Both the position numbers and the translations under genes were made by a program. Below are positions 36,108-44,649 of a stretch of 64,000 bases of DNA, piece by piece. The first letter of the stretch is position 1. The number at the start of each line of letters is the position of its first letter. Source of the stretch: Rhodobacter huangdaonensis (lineage in GTDB: Bacteria; Pseudomonadota; Alphaproteobacteria; Rhodobacterales; Rhodobacteraceae); NCBI RefSeq assembly GCF_004022465.1, contig NZ_SAVA01000001.1, positions 586,082 through 650,081 of the forward strand. Direction: 5' to 3'. The notes below the pieces were generated by a model. The model had not been told where the DNA came from. It did not search any database and was given only the letters and a program-made list of their open reading frames with translations.

Positions 36108-36709
36108 GCCGCCACCCGTGCACTGTGCTGCGCCGCGCTCAGATGAAAGCGCGGCGAAATGAATTCCTCGGCGCGCAGGATCCAGCCGCCCTTGCTGCCG
36201 GTGGTCGTCGTCGCATATCGGCGCGAGGCGGGGCGGGCAGCGGCGAGGTCGTAATAATAGTTGCGCCGGGCAATGCCATAGGCATCGGCGAAGAGCCCCG
36301 CATCGGGGGCGGCGGCGCGGCGCGCCGCGGCGATTGTCTGCGGCCCGACCTGCCCGTCGACCGCCACCGCCTGCCCCATCCGGTTCAGCAGCCGCTGCAG
36401 GATCTTCACCGCGTTGTCGCCCGCGTTCACCTGCATGTCGAAGACCGAGGGCTGCACCGCCTCGGGCAGCTCGCCAAGACGCGGCACCTCGAAGTAATGG
36501 CGCACATAGATCTGCACCGCCTGCGCAGGGGTCAGCAGTTTCACGTCGCGCTCGCTGACCACGCCGTCGCGGTTCAGGTCGATGCCAAGACGGCGCATCG
36601 TGGCGAGCGTCACGCCGTAGTTCGTGGCCCCGCCGGGATCGTCGGGGTCCTTCACATAGCCGCCCTCGCGGGCGACGATTTCCTTCGCGATATCGGTGAC
36701 TGATTTCAT
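36098..36709 (-). CDS. GH108 N-acetylmuramidase (holin-associated endolysin)
   Basis: A 203-residue muramidase. The GH108 signature REGGYVKDPDDPGGATNYGVT (catalytic E15) is followed by an EF-hand-like DLNRDGVVSERDVK insert and a C-terminal peptidoglycan-binding_3 domain (VDGQVGPQTIAAA). There is no signal peptide, so export depends on the holin encoded directly downstream. The start at 36709 was chosen over upstream ATGs at 36715 and 36739 because it opens the conserved KSVTDIAKEIVAREGG segment. A GTTAAC half-site of the CtrA type lies about 45 bp upstream. Confidence 0.88.
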   Translation of the reverse strand: MKSVTDIAKEIVAREGGYVKDPDDPGGATNYGVTLATMRRLGIDLNRDGVVSERDVKLLTPAQAVQIYVRHYFEVPRLGELPEAVQPSVFDMQVNAGDNAVKILQRLLNRMGQAVAVDGQVGPQTIAAARRAAAPDAGLFADAYGIARRNYYYDLAAARPASRRYATTTTGSKGGWILRAEEFISPRFHLSAAQHSARVAAWG

Positions 36710-36782
36710 CCGCATCCCCCAGAGGCTCCCCCGGGGCATGCTGTCTCGATCCGGTTAACGGCGCCGCAAGCGGGCGCGCGGA

Positions 36783-37232
36783 TCAGGAATTGGGCTTCGG
36801 CGGCTCGTAGACGCCCTGCGCCTTCAGCGCCTCGATCACTTCCTTCGGCATGTAGTTCTCGTCATGCTTCGCCAGGATCTCGGTCGCGACGAAGGTGCCG
36901 TCCTCCATCTTGCCGGTGCCGATCATCCCCTGCCCTTCCTTGAACAGGTCAGGCAGCACGCCGGTGAAGCGCACCGGCACCGAGGCGCCGCCATCGGTGA
37001 CACTGAAGGTGACCGTCTCGCCCTGGCCGCGGGTGAGCGTGCCGGTTTCGACCAGCCCGCCAAGGCGGAAGGTCTCGCCGGGTCTCGGCGGGTTCTCGGT
37101 CAGCTGCGAAGGCGCGCGGAAGAAGTTGATCCCGTCGCGCATCGCGTAACCGATCATCGCCGTCGAGATCAGCAGCGCCAGCGCCGCGACCACCAGCACC
37201 TGGATCCGGCGCTTCTTCTTCAGGCTCTTCAT
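36783..37232 (-). CDS. ccmE: Cytochrome c maturation protein CcmE (heme chaperone)
   Basis: A 149-residue periplasmic heme chaperone with an N-terminal signal anchor (about 10-28). The heme is held covalently on H123 in the motif LAKHDENYMP, with Y127 as axial ligand. An OB-fold core (FRLGGLVETGTLTRG, FTGVLPDLFKEGQGMIGTG) precedes it. It passes heme to CcmF/H for cytochrome c assembly. No other ccm gene is in this window; the argC neighbour is conserved in related genomes. ATG at 37232 follows AAGGAGA; the frame open to 37271 is not used. Confidence 0.95.
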   Translation of the reverse strand: MKSLKKKRRIQVLVVAALALLISTAMIGYAMRDGINFFRAPSQLTENPPRPGETFRLGGLVETGTLTRGQGETVTFSVTDGGASVPVRFTGVLPDLFKEGQGMIGTGKMEDGTFVATEILAKHDENYMPKEVIEALKAQGVYEPPKPNS

Positions 37233-37296
37233 CCGCGTCTCCTTCGCCGTGTCGGCGCGTTCTCGGGCCAAATGCCCCGCGCCGCCTTGACCTTGA

Positions 37297-38325
37297 TCAA
37301 GGGAACACAGGGGCCAGCATCAGCCCAGCCGTCTCCTCGAGCCCCAGCATCAGGTTGGCGTTCTGGATCGCCTGCCCCGAGGAGCCCTTGCACAGGTTGT
37401 CGAGCGCCACCATCACCAGCGCCCGGCCGGCAAGTCGGTCGCCGGTAACCCCGACATGAACATAGTTCGAGCCGGCGATGGATCGAGTCGAAGGGAGTGT
37501 GCCAAAAGGTAGCACTTCGAGGAACACTTCGTCCGCATAGCGGCGCGCGATCGCGTCATAAATTGCCTGCGGCTCGCCCCGGACATAGACGGTGGCGAGG
37601 ATGCCGCGGTTGAAGGGCATCAGGTGGGGGGTGAACTGCACCCGCACGTCGCGGCCGGCGATCTTCGAGAATTCCTGATCGAACTCGCCCAGATGGCGGT
37701 GCTTGCCGCCGGCCGAATAGGGCATGGTGCCGCCCGAAAGCTCGGCATGCAGCAGGTTTTCCTTGAGCGAGCGGCCGGCGCCCGAAGCCCCCGCCTTCAG
37801 GTCGATGATGATCTCGTCAAGGTCGATCACGCCCGCCTCGATCAGCGGACGAAGCGCATATTGCCCGGCCGCCGCGTTGCAGCCGGTGCCGGCGCAGAGC
37901 CGCGCGCCGCGGATCTCGTCGCGGTAGAACTCGGTCAGGCCATAGACCGCCTCTTTCTGCAGCTCGACCGCCGCATGCGGCTTGCCATACCATTTCTCGT
38001 ATTCGGCCGGATCGCGCAGCCGGAAATCAGCCGACAGGTCGACCACCTTCAGATCACGCGGCAGTTCCTTGATCACCGCCTGACTGGTCGCATGCGGCAG
38101 CGCGCAGAAGGCCAGGTCAATGGTCGAGAAGTCGATCTCCTCGATCTTCACCAGATCAGGCAGGTTCATGTGGCGCAGATGCGGGAAGACCTCGCCCATA
38201 CTCATCCCCGCCTTGCGGTCGCCCGAAAGCGCGGTGATCCGCATCGAGGGATGGGTGGCGATGATCCGGGCGAGTTCGGCCCCGGTGTAGCCCGAGGCGC
38301 CGAGGATGGCGATATTCTGGGTCAT
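37297..38325 (-). CDS. argC: N-acetyl-gamma-glutamyl-phosphate reductase
   Basis: The 342-residue type 1 ArgC has the N-terminal NADP fold (NIAILGASGYTGAELARI), the catalytic cysteine C149 in CAGTGCNAAAGQYAL, and the C-terminal dimerisation domain with VQFTPHLMPFNRGILATVYV. It reduces N-acetylglutamyl-phosphate in arginine synthesis. The active-site string is GTGCNAA rather than the common NPGCYPT, a known variant. It is 64 bp upstream of ccmE and in the same direction. Start ATG at 38325. Confidence 0.95.
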   Translation of the reverse strand: MTQNIAILGASGYTGAELARIIATHPSMRITALSGDRKAGMSMGEVFPHLRHMNLPDLVKIEEIDFSTIDLAFCALPHATSQAVIKELPRDLKVVDLSADFRLRDPAEYEKWYGKPHAAVELQKEAVYGLTEFYRDEIRGARLCAGTGCNAAAGQYALRPLIEAGVIDLDEIIIDLKAGASGAGRSLKENLLHAELSGGTMPYSAGGKHRHLGEFDQEFSKIAGRDVRVQFTPHLMPFNRGILATVYVRGEPQAIYDAIARRYADEVFLEVLPFGTLPSTRSIAGSNYVHVGVTGDRLAGRALVMVALDNLCKGSSGQAIQNANLMLGLEETAGLMLAPVFP

Positions 38326-38427
38326 GGCAATCTCCGCGACTTGTCGGCCTGTCCTGCCTCAGCCTAAAGTCCCGCGCAAGCGATGTTTGCCGACGATACG
38401 GAATTTGAACGGCCGGAAAGGAATTGC

Positions 38428-39165
38428 ATGACGAAAGACTGGCATTACGCCTGGCAGGGGGAAAGCCATGGTCCGGTGAGCGCCGAGACGATGGCCGATC
38501 TGATCCGCGCCGGCCGGCTGCGCACCGACACGCTGGTGTGGAGCGATGGGATGACGAACTGGGAACCGGCCTCGGCGCATTTCGACTTCGGTGCCCCGCC
38601 GCCGCTGCCCGCGGGCGCCCCGGGTTTAGGCATGCAGCGCCTGGCGCCGGGCATGAGCGCCGGCACGGGCTGGACGGGTGCCGGCACGGACGGGCTTTAC
38701 CCCGGCGCGCCCGGGCGCAGCTTCGTCGAGGCGATCAAGGTCTGCTTCACGAAATACGCCACCTTCAAGGGCCGGGCCAGCCGCTCGGAATATTGGTGGT
38801 TCTTCCTTTTCACCACGCTTCTCGGCGCGCTTGGCGGGATGCTTGAGGCCGCCATGGGCAATGACGGTGCGGCGATCTCGGGCCTGTTCGGGCTCGCCAC
38901 CTTCCTGCCTTCGCTCGCGGTGACGGTGCGGCGGCTGCATGACACCGACCGCTCGGGCTGGTGGGTCGGGGGGTTTTACCTTGCGATGGTTGTCTTCGGC
39001 TTTGTGGTCGGCATCATCTTCGCCATCGCCTCGCAGACCGGCGACCCGAGAAACACCGGGCTCGGGCTGCTCTCGATCTTCGGGATCGCGATCTTTGCCT
39101 ACGGGATCGCGATGCTGGTCTTCATGGTGAGCCGCGGCACGCGCGGGCCGAACCGCTTCGGCTGA
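38428..39165 (+). CDS. GYF_2 domain - DUF805 membrane protein
   Basis: A 245-residue protein with an N-terminal GYF_2 domain (KDWHYAWQGESHGPVSAETMADLIRAGRL, about 3-55), a glycine/proline linker, and a DUF805 membrane domain (about 95-235) whose blocks FKGRASRSEYWWFFLFT and VRRLHDTDRSGWW are typical. Four TM helices are predicted. GYF_2 domains bind proline-rich or membrane-protein partners in bacteria, but the role of these fusions is unknown. ATG at 38428 follows GGAAAGGAAT. It is divergent from argC and convergent with murI. Confidence 0.9.
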   Translation: MTKDWHYAWQGESHGPVSAETMADLIRAGRLRTDTLVWSDGMTNWEPASAHFDFGAPPPLPAGAPGLGMQRLAPGMSAGTGWTGAGTDGLYPGAPGRSFVEAIKVCFTKYATFKGRASRSEYWWFFLFTTLLGALGGMLEAAMGNDGAAISGLFGLATFLPSLAVTVRRLHDTDRSGWWVGGFYLAMVVFGFVVGIIFAIASQTGDPRNTGLGLLSIFGIAIFAYGIAMLVFMVSRGTRGPNRFG

Positions 39166-39195
39166 GCCCCGCGGCCGGGACGGGGTCGGGGCGGC

Positions 39196-40008
39196 TCAGG
39201 CCGCCTCGAACCGGATCTCGTGGCGCAGGAACTGCGTCGCATGCACCGAGACCGAGGCCGGGTCGCCGGTGGTCAGGAATTTCGACACCGTGCCCTTGCC
39301 CAGGAACTCCGGCCGGCGCTTGAGGTAATCCTCGAGGCTGTCGGCCACCAGATTCGCCTGCGAATAGACCTTCACCTGCGCCCCGAGCGCGTCCTGGAAG
39401 GTCTTTTGCAGCAGCGGGTAATGGGTGCAGCCGAGAATCGCTGCCTCGGGATGCGGCATCCGCCGCTTCAGCGCCTCGACATGGCTTTTCACCAGCGCCT
39501 CGGCGAGGATCTCGTCGCCGGTCTCGATCGCGTCGACGACGCCACCGCAGGGCTGCGCCTCGACGTCGACACCGATCGCGCGGAACGCAAGTTCGCGCTG
39601 GAAGGCGCGCGAGGCGACGGTGGCCGGGGTGGCGAACAGCGCGACATGCTTCACCGCAACCTCATGCGGCGGCGAGTTGTCGCCCCATTTGCGTTCGGTC
39701 AGCGCCTCGATCATCGGCACGAAGACGCCCAGCACGCGCTTGTCCTTCGGGATCCAGGTTTCCTGCATCCGCTTCAGCGCCGCGGCCGAGGCGGTGTTGC
39801 AGGCGAGGATGACAAGGTCGCAGCCCTCGTTCCACAGCCGCTCGACACCCTTGCAGGTCAGGTTGAAGATGTCGTCGGCGTCGCGCACGCCATAAGGCGC
39901 GTTGGCATTGTCGCCGTAATAGACGAGGGCCAGATCAGGCAGCTTGCGCGAGATCGCCTCGTAGACGGTCAACCCGCCGAGACCGCTGTCGAAAACCCCA
40001 ACCGCCAT
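39196..40008 (-). CDS. murI: Glutamate racemase
   Basis: The 270-residue protein has the racemase motifs FDSGLGGLTV (D7, S8), LVILACNTASAAAL (catalytic C70) and AILGCTHYPLL (catalytic C194). It supplies D-glutamate for peptidoglycan. ATG at 40008 is the start, with GGGAG upstream; the frame open to 40191 is spurious. It is divergent from the LysR gene at 40302 with 293 bp between, and convergent with the DUF805 gene. Confidence 0.95.
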   Translation of the reverse strand: MAVGVFDSGLGGLTVYEAISRKLPDLALVYYGDNANAPYGVRDADDIFNLTCKGVERLWNEGCDLVILACNTASAAALKRMQETWIPKDKRVLGVFVPMIEALTERKWGDNSPPHEVAVKHVALFATPATVASRAFQRELAFRAIGVDVEAQPCGGVVDAIETGDEILAEALVKSHVEALKRRMPHPEAAILGCTHYPLLQKTFQDALGAQVKVYSQANLVADSLEDYLKRRPEFLGKGTVSKFLTTGDPASVSVHATQFLRHEIRFEAA

Positions 40009-40264
40009 TGCTCCCTCCCACGCCAGAGCGCCCCGCCGAACCGGGCGGGGGTTGCCTCTTCTAGTCCCGCGACCGACCGGAGGGAAAGCCGAAATCGCGT
40101 CTTCCCTGCGCCGTCCTGCAAGCCCGCGGCCAGCCCCGCCCTGCCCGTCCTGTAAGCAGGCTTCCGCCGGGCGGCGGCATCTTCGCGCCAAAAGCCGGAA
40201 ATCGGTGCGCCGGACCGGCGTTTTTCGGCGTGAACGGGTTTGGCAACGGGGGGCGATCCCTATA

Positions 40265-40279
40265 TGCAGGAAGACTGCA
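40265..40279. promoter_or_regulatory. Dyad upstream of the LysR gene, possible autoregulatory site
   Basis: TGCAGGAAGACTGCA has perfect 5-bp arms (TGCAG/CTGCA) around a 5-bp centre and ends 22 bp before the LysR start codon. Its flanks (ATATGCAG and CTGCAACATG) resemble the sequence CATGTTGCATATGCAG near 41314, just upstream of the candidate small RNA, which suggests that one regulator may bind both. Confidence 0.5.
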
Positions 40280-40301
40280 ACATGAGGCCGAATGACCGAT
40301 T

Positions 40302-41219
40302 ATGAGTGGCATGGACTGGGACAAATTGCGAATCTTCCACGCGGTGGCCGATGCCGGCTCGCTGACCCATGCCGGCGACGCGCTGCACCTGTCGCAATCG
40401 GCCGTGTCGCGGCAGATCCGCGCGCTCGAGGATGCGCTCGGCACCACCCTCTTCCACCGCCATGCCCGCGGCCTGATTCTGACCGAACAGGGCGAGTTGC
40501 TGTTCGAGGCGACCTCGACCATGGCGAAGAAGCTCGATTCCGCCGCCGCGCGGATCCGCGACAGCGAGGAGGAGGTCTTCGGCGAGCTGAAGGTGACCAC
40601 CACCGTCGGCTTCGGCACGCTGTGGCTGACGCCGCGGCTGTCGAAGCTCTATGAACGCTACCCCGAGCTGAAGATCGACCTGCTGCTCGAGGAACGGGTG
40701 CTCGACCTGCCGATGCGCGAGGCCGACGTGGCGATCCGGATGAAGGAGCCGTCGCAGGCCGATCTGGTGCGCAAGCGGCTGCTGACGCTGCGGATGCGGC
40801 TTTATGCGACGCCCACCTATCTCGACGCCGTGGGCCGGCCCGAAAGCCTCGCCGATCTCGAACGCCACCGGCTGATCTGCCAGAACCCGACCACGCCGCA
40901 GGTCCATGCCGGCGCGCAGCTTGCCCATATGGTGATGGCGCAGGACGTGCATTCGATGCTGACGGTGAACAGCTACTTCGGCGTGCTGCAAGGCGTGCTG
41001 AACCACATCGGCATCGGCATCCTGCCCGATTACCTGACCGTCGACTTCCCCGAGATCGAGCGCGTCCTGCCCGAGATCGAGTCGGTCGAGGTGCCGGTCT
41101 TCCTCGCCTACCCCGAGGAACTGCGCCAGTCGCGCCGCGTCACCGCCTTCCGCGACTTCGTGCAGGAAGAGATCATCGCCTACCGCCGCCAGCAGACCGG
41201 CGAGCCCTCGCTCGACTGA
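40302..41219 (+). CDS. LysR-family regulator
   Basis: A 305-residue LysR protein with the N-terminal HTH (KLRIFHAVADAGSLTHAGDALHLSQSAVSRQIRALEDALG, about 7-65) and an effector domain (about 95-295). The sequence is of a kind well conserved across Rhodobacteraceae. A TGCAG-N5-CTGCA dyad lies just before the start. Downstream lies a candidate small RNA with related palindromic sequence in its promoter, which makes it a possible target. ATG 40302 is used; a second ATG at 40311 is also possible. Only a weak hairpin (GCCC/GGGC then CTTTT, 41220-41239) follows the stop. Confidence 0.9.
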   Translation: MSGMDWDKLRIFHAVADAGSLTHAGDALHLSQSAVSRQIRALEDALGTTLFHRHARGLILTEQGELLFEATSTMAKKLDSAAARIRDSEEEVFGELKVTTTVGFGTLWLTPRLSKLYERYPELKIDLLLEERVLDLPMREADVAIRMKEPSQADLVRKRLLTLRMRLYATPTYLDAVGRPESLADLERHRLICQNPTTPQVHAGAQLAHMVMAQDVHSMLTVNSYFGVLQGVLNHIGIGILPDYLTVDFPEIERVLPEIESVEVPVFLAYPEELRQSRRVTAFRDFVQEEIIAYRRQQTGEPSLD

Positions 41220-41318
41220 GCCCCCCGATCGGGCCTTTTCACACCATAAAAGGCATGCAACACAGGGCCTCAACCGGAGGTTGCACTGAGGCATTACCGC
41301 AACGCATGGCGGGCATGT

Positions 41319-41369
41319 TGCATATGCAGCGTAATTCTCCTTGAACCGTTTCAACTCTGCACATAAATC
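41319..41369 (+). promoter_or_regulatory. Candidate promoter of the small RNA with upstream palindrome
   Basis: A perfect 10-bp palindrome TGCATATGCA (41319-41328) is followed by TTGAAC (41341-41346) and, after 17 bp, TAAATC (41364-41369). This looks like a sigma-70-type -35/-10 pair with an activator or repressor site in front. An unrelated hairpin with GCCTCA/TGAGGC outer arms lies at 41267-41292. Transcription would start close to 41376. Confidence 0.5.
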
Positions 41370-41375
41370 AGGCGC

Positions 41376-41459
41376 AGAAGGGGATGATACGAGGAAACTC
41401 TCATCACCTTCTACCTCCCTGTTGGACTACGGCCGAGACTTTGTCTCGGCCTTTTTTTT
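41376..41459 (+). ncRNA. Candidate trans-acting small RNA with anti-Shine-Dalgarno segment
   Basis: About 84 nt from the predicted start to the end of a perfect terminator, in a 404-bp gap with no gene. The 5' part (41377-41411) folds into a stem-loop: GAAGG/CCTTC, then TGAT/ATCA, then GAG-GAAA-CTC with a GNRA-type tetraloop. It is followed by an unpaired stretch TACCTCCCTGTTGGACTAC (41412-41430) containing ACCTCC, complementary to ribosome binding sites, and then the terminator with eight T residues, an Hfq-friendly tail. The layout is that of an mRNA-targeting small RNA. Not matched to any named family; expression is unproven. A short leader of the next gene is the alternative, but the terminator argues against it. 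Confidence 0.65.
41431..41459 (+). terminator. Perfect rho-independent terminator
   Basis: A 9-bp perfect stem, GGCCGAGAC and GTCTCGGCC, with a TTT loop is followed by eight T residues. It is the best intrinsic terminator in the window, yet lies 211 bp beyond the LysR stop and 165 bp before the next start codon, which is why a separate short transcript is proposed. Confidence 0.92.
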
Positions 41460-41623
41460 GGCCCTATGCTCCCGCGCCCGGTCGACGGCAGGCAGATCCC
41501 TTCCCGCCCTGCCCGGCCCGCACCGCTCACGCCACCCTCACGAAATCGCGTCCGAACCTTTCCGGCCCATGCCCGTTGCCTTCTTACAAGCCGCAACGGC
41601 TGCAGTTCCGAAAGGAGTCCGAC

Positions 41624-42178
41624 ATGAAGAAGAATTTCGCCCTGACCACCGCCCTCGTCTCCGGCCTGCTCGCGGCGCCGCTGGCCGCGGCCGCCTCGGA
41701 AAATCCGCACGGGCTGATCGACGACACCATGGGCATCGCGCCGGCCGAGGCGACGCAGACCCCCGCCAACATGACGATCACCGCCCCCGACCCCGGCACC
41801 AGCACCGGCGACTCGCTCGACCAGTACGGCCTTGCCGACATCAAGACCGGCGCCGCCCGCACGATCGAAAGCTCGCCGGGCGCCGACGCGATTCCCGCCG
41901 ACCGGCGCCTCGCCCGCGACGCCGGCATCGCCGATAACAAGAGCGAGACCGGCACCCCGGGTGCGGTGGTGACCGCCGACGGCGCCGCCATCGGTCAGGT
42001 CGAGCGCGTGGTGCCCGGCACGACCACGGACACCGTCTTCATCCGCGTCTCGGACACGCTCGATACTCCTGTATCGATGTTCAGGGTCGCGGTGCCGAAG
42101 GGCGCCGGCAAGGATGGCGAGGTCCGTCTGGGCTGGACGCTGTCCGACCTGCTCGACCATCTCGAGGCGCAGGTCTGA
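41624..42178 (+). CDS. Secreted PRC-barrel-like protein
   Basis: A 184-residue protein with a clear signal peptide (MKKNFALTTALVSGLLAAPLAAAASE, cleaved near residue 24). The middle is low in complexity and rich in T, P, D and A; the C-terminal part (about 110-180, GAVVTADGAAIGQVERVVPGT then DTVFIRVSDTLDTPVSMFRVAVP) resembles a PRC-barrel beta fold. Similar secreted proteins are common in alphaproteobacteria without known function. AAAGGAG precedes the ATG at 41624. A terminator follows at 42202. Confidence 0.75.
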   Translation: MKKNFALTTALVSGLLAAPLAAAASENPHGLIDDTMGIAPAEATQTPANMTITAPDPGTSTGDSLDQYGLADIKTGAARTIESSPGADAIPADRRLARDAGIADNKSETGTPGAVVTADGAAIGQVERVVPGTTTDTVFIRVSDTLDTPVSMFRVAVPKGAGKDGEVRLGWTLSDLLDHLEAQV

Positions 42179-42201
42179 TCCGACCCCGCCCGCAGCACGA
42201 G

Positions 42202-42227
42202 GGGCCGGCCGCCGCGCCGGCCCTTTT
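42202..42227 (+). terminator. Rho-independent terminator
   Basis: An 8-bp stem GGGCCGGC/GCCGGCCC with a 6-nt loop and TTTT, 23 bp after the stop of the secreted protein gene. Confidence 0.75.
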
Positions 42228-42310
42228 CGCATGCGCAGCCCCTTTCCCCGCAGGGCCACATGGCTTATGGGATGCGAAAAGCCGCCCGCCCCGCATCCCG
42301 GAGGACATCG

Positions 42311-44473
42311 ATGACCGAGCCGCAGATCACCCCCGAAATCGTCGCCGCCCATGGCCTGAAGCCCGACGAATATCAGCGCATCCTCGAGATCATCGGCCGC
42401 GAGCCCTCGTTCACCGAGCTCGGCATCTTCTCGGCGATGTGGAACGAGCACTGCTCCTACAAATCCTCGAAGAAATGGCTGCGCACCCTGCCCACCGAGG
42501 GCCCGCAGGTGATCTGCGGCCCGGGCGAGAACGCGGGCGTCGTCGACATCGGCGACGGTCAGGCCGTGATCTTCAAGATGGAGAGCCACAACCACCCGTC
42601 CTACATCGAGCCGCATCAGGGCGCCGCGACCGGCGTCGGCGGCATCCTGCGTGACGTCTTCACCATGGGCGCGCGCCCGATCGCGGCGATGGACAGCCTC
42701 AGCTTCGGCGTGCCCGCGCATCCGAAGACCGCGCAGCTGGTGAAGGGCGTGGTCGAGGGCATCGGCCATTACGGCAACTGCTTCGGCGTGCCGAACGTCG
42801 GCGGCGAAGTGCGCTTCCACCCCTCCTACAACGGCAACTGCCTGGTCAACGCCTTCGCCGCGGGCCTCGCCGACACCGACCGCATCTTCTATTGCGCCGC
42901 TTCGGGCGTGGGCATGCCCGTCGTCTATGTCGGCGCCAAGACCGGCCGGGACGGCGTCGGCGGCGCCACCATGGCCTCGGCCGAGTTCGATGACACGATC
43001 GAGGAGAAACGCCCCACCGTCCAGGTCGGCGACCCCTTCACCGAGAAATGCCTGATGGAGGCCTGCATGGAGCTGATGCAGACCGACGCGGTGATCTCGA
43101 TCCAGGACATGGGCGCGGCGGGTCTGACCTGCTCTGCCGTCGAGATGGGCGACAAGGGCGGGCTCGGCATCAAGCTGGTGCTCGATGCCGTGCCGCAGCG
43201 CGAGACCGCGATGACCGCCTACGAGATGATGCTGTCGGAGAGCCAGGAACGGATGCTGATGGTGCTGCATCCCGACAAGCAGGACGAGGCCCGCGCGATC
43301 TTCGCGAAATGGGATCTCGACTTCGCCGTGGTCGGCGAGACCATCGCCGAGGACCGCTTCCTGATCCTGCACGGCAACGAGGTGAAGGCGGACCTGCCGC
43401 TCTCGAAACTGTCCTCCTCGGCGCCGGAATACGACCGCCCGTGGATCGAGACCCCCGCCCCCGCCGCGATGGCGCCGCTGCCGGCGATTGCACCGATTGC
43501 CGCGCTGAAGGCGCTGATCGGTTCGCCGAACTATGCCGCGAAGGACTGGGTCTTCGAGCAGTATGACACCCAGGTGATGGGCGACACCGTGCGCCGTCCG
43601 GGCCTTGGCGCCGGCGTCGTGCGCGTGCATGGCACCGACAAGGCGATCGCCTTCACCTCGGACGTGACGCCGCGCTACGTCAAGGCGAACCCGTTCGAGG
43701 GCGGCAAGCAGGCGGTGGCCGAGGCCTATCGCAACCTTACCGCCGCCGGCGCCCTGCCGCTGGCCACCACCGACAACCTGAACTTCGGCAACCCCGAGAA
43801 GCCCGAGATCATGGGCCAGTTCGTCGGCGCGATCAAAGGCATCGGCGAGGCCTGCCGCGCGCTCGACTTCCCGATCGTCTCGGGCAACGTCTCGCTCTAC
43901 AACGAGACCGACGGCTCGGGCATCCTGCCGACGCCGACGATCGGCGCCGTGGGCCTGCTGAAATCGCCCGACGAGATGATCGCGGGCCTGCCCGCCGAGG
44001 GCGACATCGCGCTGGTGATCGGCGAGACCCATGGCCATCTCGGCCAGTCGGCGCTGGCGCTCGAGGGCTTCGGGCTCGAGACCGGCGACGCGCCGCATGT
44101 CGATCTGTCGGCCGAACGCCGCAACGGCGAGTTCCTGCGCGCGAACCGCGCCCATCTCAAGGCCGCGACCGACCTCGCCGATGGCGGGCTGGCGCTTGCC
44201 GCCTTCGAGATGGCCGAGGGCGCAGGCCTTGGCGTGACGCTCGAGGCGGCCGAGATCGCCCAGCTCTTCGGCGAGGATCAGGCGCGCTATCTCGTCGCCT
44301 GCGACGCCACCGGCGCCGCGGCGCTCGAAACGGCCGCCAAGGCCGCGGGCGTGCCGCTCGCCCGTGTCGGCCGCTTCGGCGGCACCGCGGTCACGCTTGG
44401 CACCGACAGCGCCCCGCTCGCCGAGCTTTCGGCGCTCTACCGCACCGCCTTCGCCACCGCGATCGGCGACTGA
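42311..44473 (+). CDS. purL: Phosphoribosylformylglycinamidine synthase subunit PurL
   Basis: A 720-residue small-type PurL that works with separate PurQ and PurS in purine synthesis, converting FGAR to FGAM with glutamine-derived ammonia. N-terminal MWNEHCSYKSSK, KMESHNHPSYIEPHQGAATGVGG and FGVPNVGGEVRFHPSYNGNC blocks are present, as is the repeated AIRS-type ATP domain (KAIAFTSDVTPRYVKANPFEGG). Its length rules out the fused large PurL. ATG at 42311 follows GGAGGAC; the open frame to 42260 is not used. A terminator follows. Confidence 0.97.
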   Translation: MTEPQITPEIVAAHGLKPDEYQRILEIIGREPSFTELGIFSAMWNEHCSYKSSKKWLRTLPTEGPQVICGPGENAGVVDIGDGQAVIFKMESHNHPSYIEPHQGAATGVGGILRDVFTMGARPIAAMDSLSFGVPAHPKTAQLVKGVVEGIGHYGNCFGVPNVGGEVRFHPSYNGNCLVNAFAAGLADTDRIFYCAASGVGMPVVYVGAKTGRDGVGGATMASAEFDDTIEEKRPTVQVGDPFTEKCLMEACMELMQTDAVISIQDMGAAGLTCSAVEMGDKGGLGIKLVLDAVPQRETAMTAYEMMLSESQERMLMVLHPDKQDEARAIFAKWDLDFAVVGETIAEDRFLILHGNEVKADLPLSKLSSSAPEYDRPWIETPAPAAMAPLPAIAPIAALKALIGSPNYAAKDWVFEQYDTQVMGDTVRRPGLGAGVVRVHGTDKAIAFTSDVTPRYVKANPFEGGKQAVAEAYRNLTAAGALPLATTDNLNFGNPEKPEIMGQFVGAIKGIGEACRALDFPIVSGNVSLYNETDGSGILPTPTIGAVGLLKSPDEMIAGLPAEGDIALVIGETHGHLGQSALALEGFGLETGDAPHVDLSAERRNGEFLRANRAHLKAATDLADGGLALAAFEMAEGAGLGVTLEAAEIAQLFGEDQARYLVACDATGAAALETAAKAAGVPLARVGRFGGTAVTLGTDSAPLAELSALYRTAFATAIGD

Positions 44474-44496
44474 GACCGGCGCCCGGACTGCACTCG

Positions 44497-44524
44497 AAAA
44501 AGGGTCGGCCTTCCGGCCCTTTTT
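44497..44524 (+). terminator. Rho-independent terminator after purL
   Basis: AAAAAGGGTCGG and CCGGCCCTTTTT form a 12-bp stem (one G-U pair) with a CCTT loop. It is symmetric enough to act on both strands and lies 24 bp after purL. Confidence 0.88.
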
Positions 44525-44649
44525 CCTTGCCGCTTTTCCTGGCCCAAATACTCCCGCCGGAGGCGCCCCTCCCGCGCGCGCCCCGCGGCGGGCCCCTTGC
44601 CCCCCCTCCCGGGCCGGCCTAGATTGGGGCAAAGAACGAGGAGTGCCAC

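Noticed and set aside
35610..36709. Remnant prophage
   Set aside because: Only holin and muramidase are present, composition matches the host, and flanking genes are housekeeping, so a domesticated lysis pair is more likely.
41411..44632. A 1073-codon open frame on the minus strand across purL
   Set aside because: It is antisense to a clear PurL, is rich in R, G, A and H with no motif, and comes from the GC-rich third positions of the real gene.
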